From Strongylocentrotus purpuratus (taxonomy: Eukaryota > Echinodermata > Echinoidea > Camarodonta > Strongylocentrotidae): a stretch of 64,000 bases of DNA. The translations under genes and the position numbers were made by a program. This document shows, piece after piece, positions 46,792 to 55,437 of the stretch; the stretch's first letter is position 1; each line of letters starts with the position of its first letter. The notes below the pieces were generated by a model, which saw only the letters and a program-made list of their open reading frames with translations, ran no database searches and was not told the origin of the DNA. The stretch lies in contig NW_022145612.1 in assembly GCF_000002235.5 (NCBI RefSeq), forward strand, positions 20,809,647 to 20,873,646, given 5' to 3'.

Positions 46792-49700
46792 GTATAAAGA
46801 TATAGTCTGTTTTGGGTGTGATGTAAGCTTTATACCTTGCAATACAAGTTCCACTTGACATGGAGTAGTTCATCGATCACCTGTCCTTCTAACATCTTGA
46901 GATGGTTGATGGTATCATACTGAACAATGACACTCAGTGCAGAAGAGCTATCTGTAGTGGTCATTCAAAATAAACAATTCGGTTTTTAAAAGAGTCAAGT
47001 TACAAAAGGATTAGCTCCTACTTATTTAACAGAATTACTTACCCTATATGTTCCAAACAGAACCCTCAGATCTTCCCAAAAGTCTCTCCTCACCATTCCA
47101 CAAATAAATACTAAATTCTACGGGTTTCGTTCTTTTCAGGTTGCATCGGCCGAACTTTAGAATAAATTACCGGAAAATCTAAAAAACTGTGACACTGTTG
47201 ACAACTTCAAGGCGCGTCTTTTCAAAAATACTTTCCACTGTTAACGAGATGAAGTATGTTGAGCATATCTCACTCTTCTTGTGTTACTCTATCCACGTTT
47301 CCTTTTAACTCTTTCTTACAGCGCATAGAGACATATTGTGATATGTGCTATATAAGTATGGTAGGCCTATATTATTATTATTAAAAGTTTTCAATGGCAT
47401 CCCCTCACAATGAAGACCTACAGCATATACAACAAAATAAAGAATCCAAAATCAAAATTTTGCTTATGAAAATTCATTCAGAATAATTATTATCCTTGAG
47501 CACAGAAAGGCACATCAAGTTTTAAGAAGTTATTGTCAAAAAAGCCTTGGTATCAAATGCTACTTACTGACGCATCCTTCACTATCAATGGAATCCAGGA
47601 TGGAGAGAGGATAGGCTACATACGCAATCTTGCCGTAGGTCCATTGTGTTTCACTGCTCAGTTCTAAGAGAGCCGAGAAGAGTTCATTCCGTCCTAACTG
47701 GAACGAGAGCTGAAGGGCCGTGAGACCAGCTTTATTGGCAATGGTATAGGATGCTGGCATCTTGTTATGATGGATGGCATGGTAAAACAAGAGCTAAGAG
47801 CAAAAGAAAAATATATGGTAGTTGTCATTAAAATACATCATCGATATGAGTGGAGATGAAGGTCCATATCTTTACTAAAGGAACTTTATAAAAAATGATT
47901 ATCCTCTCTTCTCCAGTTACTTGTCACAAATATCAATTTTAATCACTAGCTTTATAGCCATTAATGTCATATTAAAGATAGACTTACATGTACATGTTCA
48001 CCACAATACAATTCTTTTCCTAAACAGTGAAACTCATTACAATATAGTCAAACCTGCTTTAGTGACCACCTGTCTACAAAGACCAATTTTTGTGTTTCCC
48101 TTGGGTGGTCGCTATAGACAGGTTTGACTGTATTAGATTTGTTATCTCCATTTGATATATACCAGCTTGAATGTGACTTTGAAGTCTGGAAATTACTGAC
48201 AACTTTCAAGTTAGACCTAAATATTATTCCAACTAAATTTGTTTACTAAAAGTGTTTATTGCAATGCCAAATATAGTATACATTATTGATGGGTGACTAT
48301 ACTGTTTAAAATTCTTGACCAATCCATTACACAAAGTTGACTGCATCAGAATCAGTGTATTTAATTACCGTTTGACTGTGAATGATAGCCATATGAACTA
48401 CAGTATTCCCAAACGAGTCCTGAGCGTCCGGATGACACCTCCCTTCTCCTGGTTTCCGTCTCAGAGACTGATCGATGCAGTAATCATACATCTCCATGGC
48501 ACCCGTACTGGCACAAAAAGCCAGTGGATACTCCCCCAGATAGGCAGTGCCCTCGTAGAAGGATTTATTTTGGCTGACGTGATCCTTTAAGTCGTGAGGG
48601 CGGAAGAAGCGTCCCGTTGCCCTCTCGTCCAGGCGAGCCTTGTATCGACCGACTAGGAGCTGGACCGACCTGAAATCCTTGTTCACAATGGCCATGTGCA
48701 ATGCGCTCTCACCTGAGAGGTAATCAAATTGAAAATTTTACAATAAAAAAACAAACAAATGATTCAAAGAATTGAATGTATCTATATACAACTTCTGTAT
48801 AGAGGGATAAACTTTTTTAGTTATAAGTATTAAAACAACAAATGAATTCCAATTCTTAAAAAAACTTTTGTTTGGGCATATAACTGACCAAAATGCATAT
48901 GACAACAAAGTACATACATTTATAATCGTTTGGACATGAAGGTCTGCGCAAAAAATGCAAAATCAATCAAATACATACATAAACATCGTTCCTTTGAACA
49001 AAGTTATATTGCAGCCTTAATAGTTACATTTACCATGTATCAAATATAACATATGGAAATGACTTTTAGTCAAAGGATAGAGATGAAATACAATAATTTA
49101 TATATAATATAATCTATATATTCACAAAATATTGCATATTTTCATTAACACCACATCACATGATGAGTAGGTTACAAATATACATGTCATGGTATATACT
49201 TATAAAATTACAATCTTGTATTAGAATATGAAATTACCAAAGAAGTCACTGCCTTCGTAGACATCAAGAGCAAGCTTAGGGTACACTGTTAGCAAGTGAG
49301 AAGCAATCTCACGATGCATTCGAGTGTCATTGAGGAAGCACATATGCAGGATAGTCTCTCCAATCGCTCCACGTTTATTAAGGTCAAAACAAGCGTCATG
49401 CTGTTCGAACTTGTTTATAGCTGACGACTGACCATCATCAAAGACTTTCAGGAGTTCATGGTCTGGTGTCTCGGCCTGTAATCATGAACATAAAGCAGAA
49501 AAGAATGAGGTTGATGCAAGGAAAACAAAAAAGACAGAGGTGTTATATATTACAGGTTTAAATCTAAAAGAGTTACAGTAAAAGTTTATAAAATGTTTTT
49601 AACATTTTGCACTCAATGTTTCATTTAGGAAATAATATGATCATGTATTATTGCACTCAATAAATCTGTCGGTAGACTGCCTTTACATTTTTACAAAATA

Positions 49701-50242
49701 ATTCATTTAAGAGGCTCGTTCACATCTGTTGTTTATCATGTATGCCATATTTTTGTGCTTTCAAAATTAACAAGAAAGATGAAATTTGTAGTCATCTAAA
49801 AGTGAATGTGAAGAGCAAGCAATCTCTGCTTGTTATTTTAATTTGTCATATTATTATTCACAAGATTTTTAAATGACTGCACATCATAGCTCTCAAAGGA
49901 ACTTCTTCAAAAAGGTAAAAGTAATGAACATACATTTTTACCATCCAGCGTTATGAGCTTGTATGTTGCATATTCCAATCGGGTGATTGTCTTTCCGTTG
50001 CCTTCATGGTATAGCATCTTGCCTACGTTCTCCCTGATGTAAGCCCTGAAATCCTCCAATTTTTTGTGGCCAGCTAGTACATGTCTGTACTCCTCTACCA
50101 GTTTGCCTTTAGAATTGAAATAGAGCAACTTGTACATCTCATTTTCATCCGCTGCCTCGTTCTGCTTCCGCCACTCTGCATCTGGATCTCCACTGGTTCC
50201 AAAGAACCTGCTCACCAGAGCATTCTTTACGCGACGCAGCAT
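26059..50242 (-). CDS. TRPV-family cation channel (OSM-9/Nanchung/Inactive-like), 14 coding exons
   Basis: Exons in transcript order: 50242-49934, 49475-49238, 48712-48369, 47793-47568, 46951-46836, 45830-45717, 45015-44905, 44168-44017, 43087-42978, 42514-42411, 42003-41842, 39181-39030, 27198-27009, 26226-26059. All have AG/GT borders and phases close to 831 residues. Residues about 110-370 are ankyrin repeats (GETILHMCFLND, GESALHMAIVNKD, GNTVVHMAIIHSQ, AGLTALQLSFQLGR). S1 is at about 415-433, S2 452-467, S3 489-508, S4 516-536, S5 558-572, the pore loop SETFISTFIMTNGEF at about 593-607 and S6 618-644 (FMWFISVLMLNMVIAMMA). A basic cytosolic tail follows. It is predicted to be a plasma-membrane, Ca-permeable channel; the long N-terminus and GEF pore resemble the sensory-cilium invertebrate TRPVs, but the exact subtype is inference. 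An in-frame TGA 12 codons upstream supports the ATG. Intron 12 (11.8 kb) hosts nested LTR elements. Confidence 0.93.
27360..27739. mobile_element. TTAA-flanked MITE in TRPV intron 12
   Basis: TTAA at 27356-27359 and 27740-27743 flank ends AGGGATCGTTTAAC (left) and, on the other strand, AGGGATCCGGTAAC (right). The 380-bp interior has no coding capacity. The ends and target are those of Kolobok-like or piggyBac-like non-autonomous elements. It is a different family from the one at 11237. Confidence 0.7.
27830..29096 (+). repeat. BEL/Pao 5' LTR, first part (1267 of 1375 bases)
   Basis: Begins TGTTTCGCCGAG, matching 37649 onward. The copy is cut at 29096 by the Gypsy insertion and resumes at 33868. 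The short 63-residue minus-strand frame found in both LTR copies is a by-product of the duplication. Confidence 0.85.
29092..29096. repeat. Target site duplication GTCAA, left copy
   Basis: GTCAA precedes the Gypsy 5' LTR and is repeated at 33863-33867 after the 3' LTR. The uninterrupted BEL 3' LTR has a single GTCAA at the matching point (about 38911), which proves the insertion. Confidence 0.9.
29097..29312 (+). repeat. Gypsy 5' LTR, 216 bp
   Basis: TG..CA ends. It contains ACAATAAAGAC (AATAAA at about 29242-29247), a polyadenylation-type hexamer. Identical by eye to 33647-33862. Confidence 0.93.
29369..32563 (+). CDS. Gypsy Gag-Pol polyprotein lacking RNase H and integrase zinc finger
   Basis: A single 1064-residue frame from the ATG at 29369; upstream TTG codons are not credible starts. 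A gag/capsid-like region covers 1-200, with two CCHC knuckles at about 215-250 (CFNCGRTGHSYKDSTC, CHTCGKKGHFATKC). The aspartic protease has DSGTT at about 334. Reverse transcriptase spans about 440-685, with the SDD catalytic pair at 615-617 in the NISDDII form known from the K02A2.6-like clade. Immediately after the RT thumb (KIEAVANA) the frame enters the integrase core at CEPIRSTLLPAGPW, with D703, D758 and E792. The whole RNase H and the HHCC domain are missing, with the frame preserved. A 37-residue tandem duplication lies near the C-terminus. The copy cannot be autonomous. Confidence 0.93.
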   Translation: MAFGGADIKGLSQFDPTGDGSVVSERWQRWYEEFDAYADSLGVFVDGAEPAQLTRRRALMMYSAGAAVREVFKTLEDTGTKADYDKAVNALEKHFVVQSNSTFQRHVFRQITQQADETVSQMVTRLKKAAEGCAFRDDLENQIRDQVVQGLRSSRLRRKLLEKGTALTLTATLAIAASLEAVEAMDSQFRILSSVDEFPNPSSQIRQVSNETRECFNCGRTGHSYKDSTCPAKGRICHTCGKKGHFATKCRDGSGKKEQTSGPNVKPRGKWGQKRQGHKVRQVDECTCHCQNKQGDEQNHSDDSERGYAFAIDTDKCEKVPVVIGGVPVDIIVDSGTTANIIDRALWEFLKTEKITCSSRRCNKKIYPYTSVEPLQTIGCFKAVVTAGERSVEAEFVVIAEKGEPLMSRKTALALGVLRIGIDVNSVKSYVDMREEFKPVFQGVGKLRDRQIKLKVDPEIRPVAQPVRRTPFGLRDRVKEKIQELVEQDIIEPVEEPTPWVSPVVIVPKPNGDIRICIDMRRVNEAIVRERHPIPTVDEILQELSTSKVFSKIDLKWGYHQLELDPESRKLTTFVTHCGLYRYKRLLFGVNAAPEIYQHEIHKVLQGLPGVANISDDIIIHGATQEEHDERLRQTLTRLKDAGLTANAEKCLFGVSELVFRGHKLTKDGINPTKAKIEAVANACEPIRSTLLPAGPWEDVAVDFLGPLPSGESILVIIDYYSRYYEYIVMRSTTAEKTVAALAGIFARHGLPLTLYSDNGPQFISQVFADYMRLTGVHHHRVTPKWPQANGEVERQNQSLEKRMRIAHSEGKDWKEALLSYVAAYRATPHSTTGKSPAELLFGRKIRTKLPVISESLNDQEIRDQDAESKGASKLYADSKRGAKPSDVVPGDEVLVRREVSSKMDTPFLPQPYTVVSREGNKLNICSPEGVMYARNTSHVKKYHRQGILQPEAETTEAQVPLYHGVGAELITPQSDVETTSDIGILQPEAETTEAQVPLYHGVGAELITPQSDVETTSDQSQHEGTERQMGVPKTVPSPTQTSIWSRPKRHRLRPKRFSDYLLE
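32207..32428 (+). repeat. 111-bp tandem duplication in the Gypsy frame
   Basis: Two in-frame copies (32207-32317 and 32318-32428) encode 37 residues each, starting GILQPEAETTEAQVP. They are almost identical in DNA, with a T/C difference near the end, so the duplication is recent. The segment is Glu/Thr-rich and lies after the integrase core. Confidence 0.9.
32564..33646 (+). other. Gypsy 3' non-coding region with five dispersed repeats
   Basis: This non-coding kilobase lies between the Gag-Pol stop and the purine tract. Its front part (32707-32930) holds five copies of a GGGTGTATGCCTGTACGCTG-type motif. The rest is AT-rich with no frame of interest. Confidence 0.75.
32707..32930 (+). repeat. 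Five copies of a 25-bp hairpin-prone motif, about 50-bp period
   Basis: Core TGYATGCYTGTACGCTGCCC-like units begin near 32708, 32759, 32808, 32856 and 32907. GGG at the front and CCC at the back of each unit can pair. Spacers differ and are A-rich in the last two units. The motif sits in the 3' non-coding part of the Gypsy element. Confidence 0.85.
33647..33862 (+). repeat. Gypsy 3' LTR, 216 bp
   Basis: Same sequence as 29097-29312. It is followed by the second GTCAA (33863-33867), then the remaining BEL 5' LTR. Confidence 0.93.
33868..33975 (+). repeat. BEL/Pao 5' LTR, second part
   Basis: Resumes with GATTGACAGTTTATAG and matches the 3' LTR up to ATTGCATTCTTGT. Together with 27830-29096 it gives 1375 bases, the same length as 37649-39023. 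Confidence 0.85.
34171..37566 (+). CDS. BEL/Pao Gag-Pol polyprotein lacking reverse transcriptase and RNase H
   Basis: A frame of 1131 residues. Residues 1-110 look coiled-coil. About 150-330 is the BEL gag-type DUF1759 region (PKFGGDVREFATFRSDF, WAYLNSVFGDRRF). Cys/His knuckles start at about 360 (CWICESSDHWVEHC, CFSCLKKAGREHNMRTC). The aspartic protease has DSGSQ at about 476. After the FW motif at about 632, where reverse transcriptase should begin, the frame jumps within about 50 residues to RWQHGPDFL (about 681), which normally follows RNase H. The integrase zinc domain (HVHNSSGH, CAVC) is present. The core lacks the first catalytic Asp: HTPPV runs into LFTCLHLEF near 908. D947 and E982 remain. 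The last part is a shortened DUF5641-like region. The copy is defective despite its open frame. Confidence 0.9.
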   Translation: MTTEQDVKDLKIKRRTAKAKLTRMSNALQHLLDNDRDLEEVDEAFQGLQVTFIDLEKRHEAFCETIDDDDEFIKEEAWLESCQSTFIDMQMRIRDHAKSKAIVTVPDVSDGPIGATAASSVAAETAGQENETVSREAEVDSRVVTSCKVQMERPKLPKFGGDVREFATFRSDFHHLIDTRYSKRDAVTILRTCLQGKPLDMIRGVGNDYDAAWAYLNSVFGDRRFIADAIIYDVNSFRDLRDGEDSRFCDLVHLLRRSFNTLKEVGCPQDIDNSQTLALIERKMTLEDRKVWFRHVESAGKDVSLQHLLDWMETEMMTRMRATAPLRSATSSSRQKNAVHHVSADNKQNSESTQFTQYRCWICESSDHWVEHCQKVLSKSQTERFQLMRDNHACFSCLKKAGREHNMRTCKRRKRCSKEINGEQCSSFHHPLLHREVETRTEIVASVAGNSALLPVVTVKVLGPDQKSSTANCLIDSGSQISLVKQSMADDMGLVGKPITINITKVGGRVEAVKTKLYRMRLQSLEGKQAYGVLALGLECINDNVAEVRVDELARTFHLKKDLLHRGFGSIDVLVGTDHAKLHKGETRERGNMLARHSPLGWVVFGATSKQQPTKSTVMNVMLANSVDFNDFWTTEPIEVCHDPVQCHPSGISRQEAEVNVADDLTQDLSEDEFDGRWQHGPDFLCQPKSEWPEEPKLEGKVPEVESERGKEEQSVLIVTNKEDVIDCKRFFSWRKLIGVTLYVLKFVRKLRSKCRKEIDVGDNDNIGTLTPDELEKGEAVLQSAKKSLKGRDDMGELKALSAHTDGTGIIRVGDRVDRAEMSFGREHPDLFPFEHDKFTRHVHNSSGHTRVATSTAKARRRYRILKGQRLVKTVKFKCAVCGAFDQKAEPHEMTELPRERLAPHTPPVLFTCLHLEFATECSAMEFVQVLRQIFALRGKQSQIWSDNSTQFVGAQRVLKDFCTEKETKWTFIAPHHNGCAELLVKSCKYALKRSIGERILTQFELYTCLIEVANPDNQPPIARIPTDPDDGNYLSPNDMLLGRASSDVAQEPFRETKNPRHRVELVQGIADAFWQRLRRDVLTLLTPRWKWNIDHRNVCVNDIVFDGWRQRVTWKMDHRSRCGSVFSIPS
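37649..39023 (+). repeat. BEL/Pao 3' LTR, uninterrupted
   Basis: Preceded by the purine tract GGGTGGGGAGGA. It serves as the empty-site allele for the Gypsy insertion: the sequence runs GACGAGGTCAAGATTG without a break near 38911. It stops 6 bases short of the TRPV exon 12 donor (exon 12 ends at 39030 on the minus strand). Confidence 0.88.
40336..41530. mobile_element. Composite inverted-repeat element with internal repeats
   Basis: Inner ends GTCTCGCCTGC (40500-40510) and GCAGGCGAGAC (41489-41499) are perfect inverted copies. Outside them, GTTGAAAGATTAATGTTCT (about 40373) and AGAACGTTAATCTTTCAAC (about 41506) form a second inverted pair, so one element seems to sit in another or share nested ends. 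The interior has three diverged units of about 130 bp (AATTCTGTGTAGAAGTTTA, TTTGCATAAATTA), two of about 190 bp (CCTTTGACCTTGACTT, CTTAACCTTAGGTTAAG) and a GCCGTC hexamer run at about 41402-41452. It lies in TRPV intron 11. Confidence 0.6.
44530..44770 (+). repeat. Short hairpin array of unknown type
   Basis: Four small hairpins follow one another: GAGTCCTGATAAGGACTC, AGTCCTGAAAAGGACT, AGTCTTGAAAAAGACT and ATAGTTCTAAGGAGAACTAT. A conserved-looking segment with GGCTCGACGTTTCGAACAGG follows. The block is an insertion in TRPV intron 7 with no open frame. I do not assign a family. Confidence 0.5.
46759..46784. repeat. (TA)n microsatellite in TRPV intron 5
   Basis: About 13 TA units, followed by a few CA units. 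Confidence 0.85.
47038..47383 (+). mobile_element. Non-LTR retrotransposon 3' end with (ATT)n tail
   Basis: The plus-strand frame from 47038 reads LYVPNRTLRSSQKSLL, then INTKFYGFRSFQVASAEL, a stop, and NKLPENLKNCDTVDNFKARL. This is the usual C-terminal motif (..LWNxLP..) of RTE/CR1-like polyproteins with its Trp codon changed to TAG. The 3' part GATATGTGCTATATAAGTATG and ATT triplets (about 47370-47383) is the standard tail. The copy is short and dead, antisense to TRPV in intron 4. Confidence 0.75.
48043..48132. mobile_element. Short TA-flanked MITE, copy 1 (CAAACCTG family)
   Basis: Ends TAGTCAAACCTGCTTTAGTG and, on the other strand, ACAGTCAAACCTGTCTATAG lie between TA dinucleotides. This is the shortest of three copies in the window (others at 61091 and 63691). 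Fits Tc1/mariner-type non-autonomous elements. It lies in TRPV intron 3. Confidence 0.65.
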
Positions 50243-50281
50243 CTTGGTGGGCGGGGGATGTGCACGCCGTTTATTTCAGAC
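50243..50281 (-). other. TRPV 5' UTR part of the start exon
   Basis: 39 bases between a candidate 3' splice site (pyrimidine tract, CATATGTAG at 50282-50290 on the minus strand) and the ATG at 50242. They contain an in-frame TGA, which fixes the start. Confidence 0.55.
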
Positions 50282-50703
50282 CTACATATGAAAGTTTGAA
50301 AAATATGACTTATTGTTAGTTCAGTTTGATAATTTCAAAGGTTATCAAAGTCTGATTAAAAAATGAATAACTTGTCCTTTGATCGTTTTAACTTTAATCT
50401 ATTTTATTATTATCTTCCAATTCTGGTAGAGGTGTAAATTGAAAATTAGTCAAAAATCAGTAAAAGATTGCCAAATCAGAGTGTTGCTGGTTTTGGGAAT
50501 TAAAAATCAATTCAAATATAGTTATGTTGAAATGTACTCTACCGGTATATATTGCTGTAGAATGACACCGACATTAGTGGTGAAACACCCGCAGTAATCA
50601 ATGCTCTCATTAAATATTAAAACTGGTTAATGGTTTTACAAGCCAGTGTAATGTAACAAAGTAATACCAGAATACATAGATCCTGATTACACTGAGGACT
50701 CAC

Positions 50704-50913
50704 CTAACACACTTGCCAGCATACTTGGTGAGCTAGCTTCTGTCATGTTTCAGCCATGGTTTCAATCACAAGAGCTAGTGACTGAAGGTGAGTGTGAAAG
50801 GCATATGAACAAGCAGCTGGAATTCAGACGTTGATGAAATGATGACCAGGAAGAGTAGAACTGTACGTTGGCAGCAGGTGATTCGTAGCCCACATAGCAA
50901 TGATCTGAGAAAT
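50704..50913 (-). other. Candidate non-coding 5' exon of the TRPV gene
   Basis: On the minus strand, an acceptor (GTTTTTCAG, exon from 50913) and a strong donor (TTAG|GTGAGT, exon to 50704) enclose 210 bases without a long frame. The next acceptor downstream leads into the start exon. Splice signals only. Confidence 0.5.
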
Positions 50914-52772
50914 CTGAAAAACATAACAAAGATACCCATAGAAAAGTGACTTATCGTAAACTACAATGCCTAAAAAAATATGACATATGAATAAATTTGG
51001 ATTTAACAGTACATTGCAGATAGCATGAATTATAATTTTAAAAGTATATGAATCTAGTCATTGCATGTAAAGAGAATAATTTGCATTTTCTTGCAATTTA
51101 CAATTTACATGTAAATATAGATTATATATTTTTCATGTACATTCCTAGCATCTTGATCATTTTGCAAAATGGATATGGCACTTTATGAATACTCTTTATA
51201 ATTATCATTTAATATCATCATACTGATAATGTACCCTATGAGCTAAGGCTTCCAAAAGTTGTTACCCTCCGAACTTCATGTGCTAATTGCAACAATTCAA
51301 AACCATGTATTTATACATATTATCTTCATATCAATATACTCTATGCATCTTTAAATCTTTAACTGGTAGGTCTAACTTGCACATGGCTTTGAACACTTCT
51401 AGAAAAACTGCATAAATATTGGACACAGCTACTTTTTAGATACACATACACTTAAATGTAGGTGAGGTAAACAAAAACTGCAGGCCTGCAAACTTATCAA
51501 GATCGAAATTATTATTGACAGAGCTCCATTTATAATAAAAGGTACACATACAACTGAACAATGACCTAAAAAGCTCTCGCGCTGAGAAATCCAAATACTC
51601 AGCATAATAGAATTACTGAGCCAGAACAAAAAACAAATATATGCGATCGACTTGAACCCTTCAACCTTCAAACTATGTCATAGTTCTCCCATTATTGTTA
51701 GAAAAGGAAAGCAAATATAGTATTAGAAGCTTCCATAAGGCTAATATTGATACATGACTGTGCATGATGCCTTCATTATGATATGATATGACACAAATTT
51801 AACTTTCATTTCATATCATTTGTTACTATTTGTATAACCAGAAATGGAATGGTACTGAAAATTTGTTTAGGAATTAGATATTTTCTCATGATACTTTTTG
51901 ATCATATGGCTATTAAAGTTAATATATAGTTAAGATACCAAGAGACACATGGGGGAGAGTCCCCAAACTCCTCACGGCGAGTTGGCCCCCTGAACATTTC
52001 AACATTTATCTACAACTTAAATCTATGTGGATGTAGAAGTGTAGTCATTCATTCATCGAAGCTTGGAGTTAAGACAATTACTTGGTATCAGGAAGAAAAG
52101 AACATTTCATATAAAAATAATCATCAAAATATCTTAAAACGGCAGACGGTTTGGTGGATTTCATGGCTTTTTAAGTTATATATGTCTGAATGATACATGT
52201 AGATATTATAGTGTTAGGTGTTACAAGTGCAATAGATTCCTCAATTATAAATATCTCTCAAATACCATTGTTTCTGAAATTACAATGCATATATATAGAT
52301 ACAAAAATAAAACAAATGGGAAAGTCTTGAACAAGAGCAGTGTATTCTAGCTGTTCAGGTAATGTACTCCTATCACTTCAAACTGACTGAAGAAGATTAG
52401 ACTAACTTAGACTTACCAGATAGAATGTATTATATCCCACATACTAAGAATCTTGCAATCTGATTGGTCTAAACGAGGTCACATGATAAAAGATAGATAA
52501 ATACTATCTACCTGAGATAGTACTTTTGTAAGGGAAATTTTTGCTGCTGCCCCACTTGTAATTGAATACGCGTAGCAAAGTAGGTTACGCGAAATGTCAA
52601 TGTCAAATGAGCGCGCATCGACTTTGTTACATTGTATGCAATGTTGCGCTTAGTAAAATCTAGCTGAAGCTAAACTGTCTGCAGAATCAGTTCTTTTAAT
52701 TATGTAAAATTCACTTTAAATAGACCTTATTGCCGATGTGGGAAATAAAACAAATATTAACCTCCTTTACTC

Positions 52773-52839
52773 GGTGATCTCGGGGCTACCATAATCCCTC
52801 GCCTTCGGCTTGGAATGATAGTAGCCCCTTGAGATCACC
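52773..52839. repeat. Imperfect palindromic hairpin
   Basis: GGTGATCTCGGGGCTACC (left) pairs with GTAGCCCCTTGAGATCACC (right) around CTCGCCTTCGGCTTGG. Farther out CAAATATTAA (about 52751) faces TTAATATTTG (about 52879), so the palindrome may be part of a larger inverted-repeat element of about 140 bases. Confidence 0.6.
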
Positions 52840-53116
52840 TTGGCGATGATAGTTTGTACCATTATCCTTGTAGTCGATTAATATTTGCTTAATGTACAAA
52901 GACATTTACATTTTCCTGAAATCTATGACCAAGTTTGATCACATCTTACATGCATAGTTACAACTAACATGGAGAAAAAATAATATATATCTCAGAACAT
53001 CTATCTCAAAATGGTGTTTGTACAAACCACAGTTTATTGGCCATGTTCATTTCTTATTTGAATCGAAAATATTGTTTACTGCCATACAGGAGAAGGATAT
53101 ATACCTAGAGAGAAAG

Positions 53117-53200
53117 GAAAGAGATAAAGAGAGAGAGAGAGAGAGAGAGAGATAGACAGAGAGAGATACATTTGTAGACAGAGAGAGAGAGAGAGGAAGA
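53117..53200. repeat. GA microsatellite
   Basis: (GA)n blocks separated by TAGACAGA-like interruptions. The minus-strand Ser/Leu frame over it is an artefact. Confidence 0.85.
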
Positions 53201-53320
53201 CACAGAGGAAAAATAGAATCGGCACACAGCTCTCAAAAATATCCTTGTATCAGCTCTATGCCAGCAACGAATACAGAGAGATATGAATGAATAAAGTGTG
53301 TACATATACCGGTAGACGTG

Positions 53321-53334
53321 GCTGCTATGGCAAC
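53321..53334 (-). promoter_or_regulatory. RFX X-box-like motif upstream of the TRPV gene
   Basis: Read on the minus strand the site is GTTGCCATAGCAGC: a perfect first half GTTGCC, AT spacer and AGCAGC, one mismatch from RGNAAC. It lies about 3.1 kb upstream of the TRPV ATG and about 0.9 kb upstream of a possible first exon. Sensory TRPV genes of flies and worms are expressed in ciliated neurons, where RFX factors act; use here is inferred. Confidence 0.4.
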
Positions 53335-55437
53335 CAAAATGGCTTTCCGAAGAGCAGCATGCATGATGCCTTCCTACCCACTGAGTACAGCTCTCTTAAT
53401 TGCACAGTTCTTATCAACCATAATTAATTCCATTATAAGCTGCAAATTGCATATGTACTATGTATATTACTATACAGGAAGTGCTTCGGTCTATCAGCTT
53501 GAGTGTGTCTCTTCTTTCTAAAATGTGCTAGAGGGCATAGAATTTAACCTTTCAAGACAAACAGATTATTATATTTTTTAATTATCATGTTCTGACAGGT
53601 GGGGTTTAAACAGAGCTTACTATATTTTGATATCACAAAATATGTCACATAGTCACTTTTATTATTTAACATACAACTCAGTGAAAAAAATACACAGGGG
53701 CTCAGGGCGAATTTGCCCCCGAAATGCCCAAAAGAGCCCCCGAAAATCAGAAAAGAGCCTCCGTAAATTTGCATCAATAAAGTAAATCAATGCAAAACAA
53801 ATTTTAGAGTGTTGTTTTTATGCAGGCAAGCTTGAAAAGTAGCCCCCGAAAAAATAAATATTAATTTTTTCCCTGATACAACTTTCATTCATTATGTATT
53901 TTATACAGTTTAAGTCACTAGGTTCTGAAAATACATTATATACATAATCATATATATTCTAAAAAGTCATGTAATTTGTGGAAAAAGTCGACTTAAGATA
54001 AATCAAATTCTACTGTAATAGTATAGGCACATTTCAAATATCCAATGAAAGTGAGGGCTAAAAAAACAGGTATGATTTTAAATAAAATGTCGATTCTATA
54101 ATATTTGTCCAGGATGAAAGCTACTTTTGAACTTTTAAAACAGAAATACCATTAAGAAACTCAAATTTGATGCCCAAGAGAACATTTGGACAATTTAAAA
54201 GTATACCCAGTATAAACCTATAAAGAGAATATTTTGCATTTTCATTCCAAATCTGCAACAAAAAAAATCATGGAAAAAAAAGTATTACACACCTACTACA
54301 GGCTACATCAATACTAAATTCATTCCTTCTTCTTCCTGAAAAGTGCAGGCTTCATGAAATGAAGATTAAAAAACTGTTAAGATTTATATAAATAAAGCTA
54401 ATAATACATGTGCATGGTGTCTTCATTATGATATGACACAAGACACAATTACTCAAATTATAATATAAATTACAATCAGTGAGACACAACATCTTCACCT
54501 TGTCTCTAGAGAAGTTTGCTATTTGTATGCAGTTATTAACAGATTTGCTTACCAATCTGAATTCCACAAGAAAACCAACAGAACTTGTCTTTATGAATAC
54601 CAAAAACATATACGAATAATGTCTTACTGACACACCTTTCTAGCATTAATAATTAAACACTATTACTACCAGAATGCATCCTTCATGTAAATTAAAGTTA
54701 TCTCCCTCTTCTTCACACAAATTATACTTTATCCAATTTAGCTCCTCAGCAAATCTTAACATCAGAGATACTGTACTCACAATCATTATCAAGGTGTCCA
54801 AAATCAACTATATACATAAAAAAAAAATATCAGGATCAGACATTAATTACAGCTTCATGTAGGAACAAGTACAACTGACCTCATTTGCTCACCTATCTGC
54901 CAGTATTTTAGCATTTACCAGTACAGTGAGTCTTGGGGCATAATCACTCCTCTATTTCCTTTGTCACTGTCCACATTCATAACATATCTTTCTTCTGACT
55001 AATGTGCATAAAGATCAGAGTTTCTCATTCCCTCAAAGGAAAAGGAAATATAAATACATGCACACGTACACATCATCAGATGAGATCAAGAGATCATTCA
55101 ACATTATTTTGATAATTATTTTGGAAAACCACATCAAAAATTAGTAATAAAACTTGACTCAATATATAACTTGACATTAAAATTAAATATGCCTCTCTCA
55201 AACCAACATAAATATATTTTAAAGAAAAGTGGAGTGAAATGTAAAACTTAAGTCAATTATCAAAGATGTAGGGTTCAGAAATGCTAAATAAAATGCAAAC
55301 GATAATTATTTTTGTATATCATTATATGATTAAAAAATAACACAAGAATTAAGAGCAATCATAGTCGCTGCACCGTCAATCAAACTTGATAAAAACCATA
55401 AATCACTCCTTCATATTTCATATTTAACAAGCGCATA

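Noticed and set aside
53318..53521. 67-residue plus-strand frame beginning MAAMATKMAFRRAA
   Set aside because: No splice context or recognised family; overlaps the X-box-like site and AT-rich intergenic sequence.
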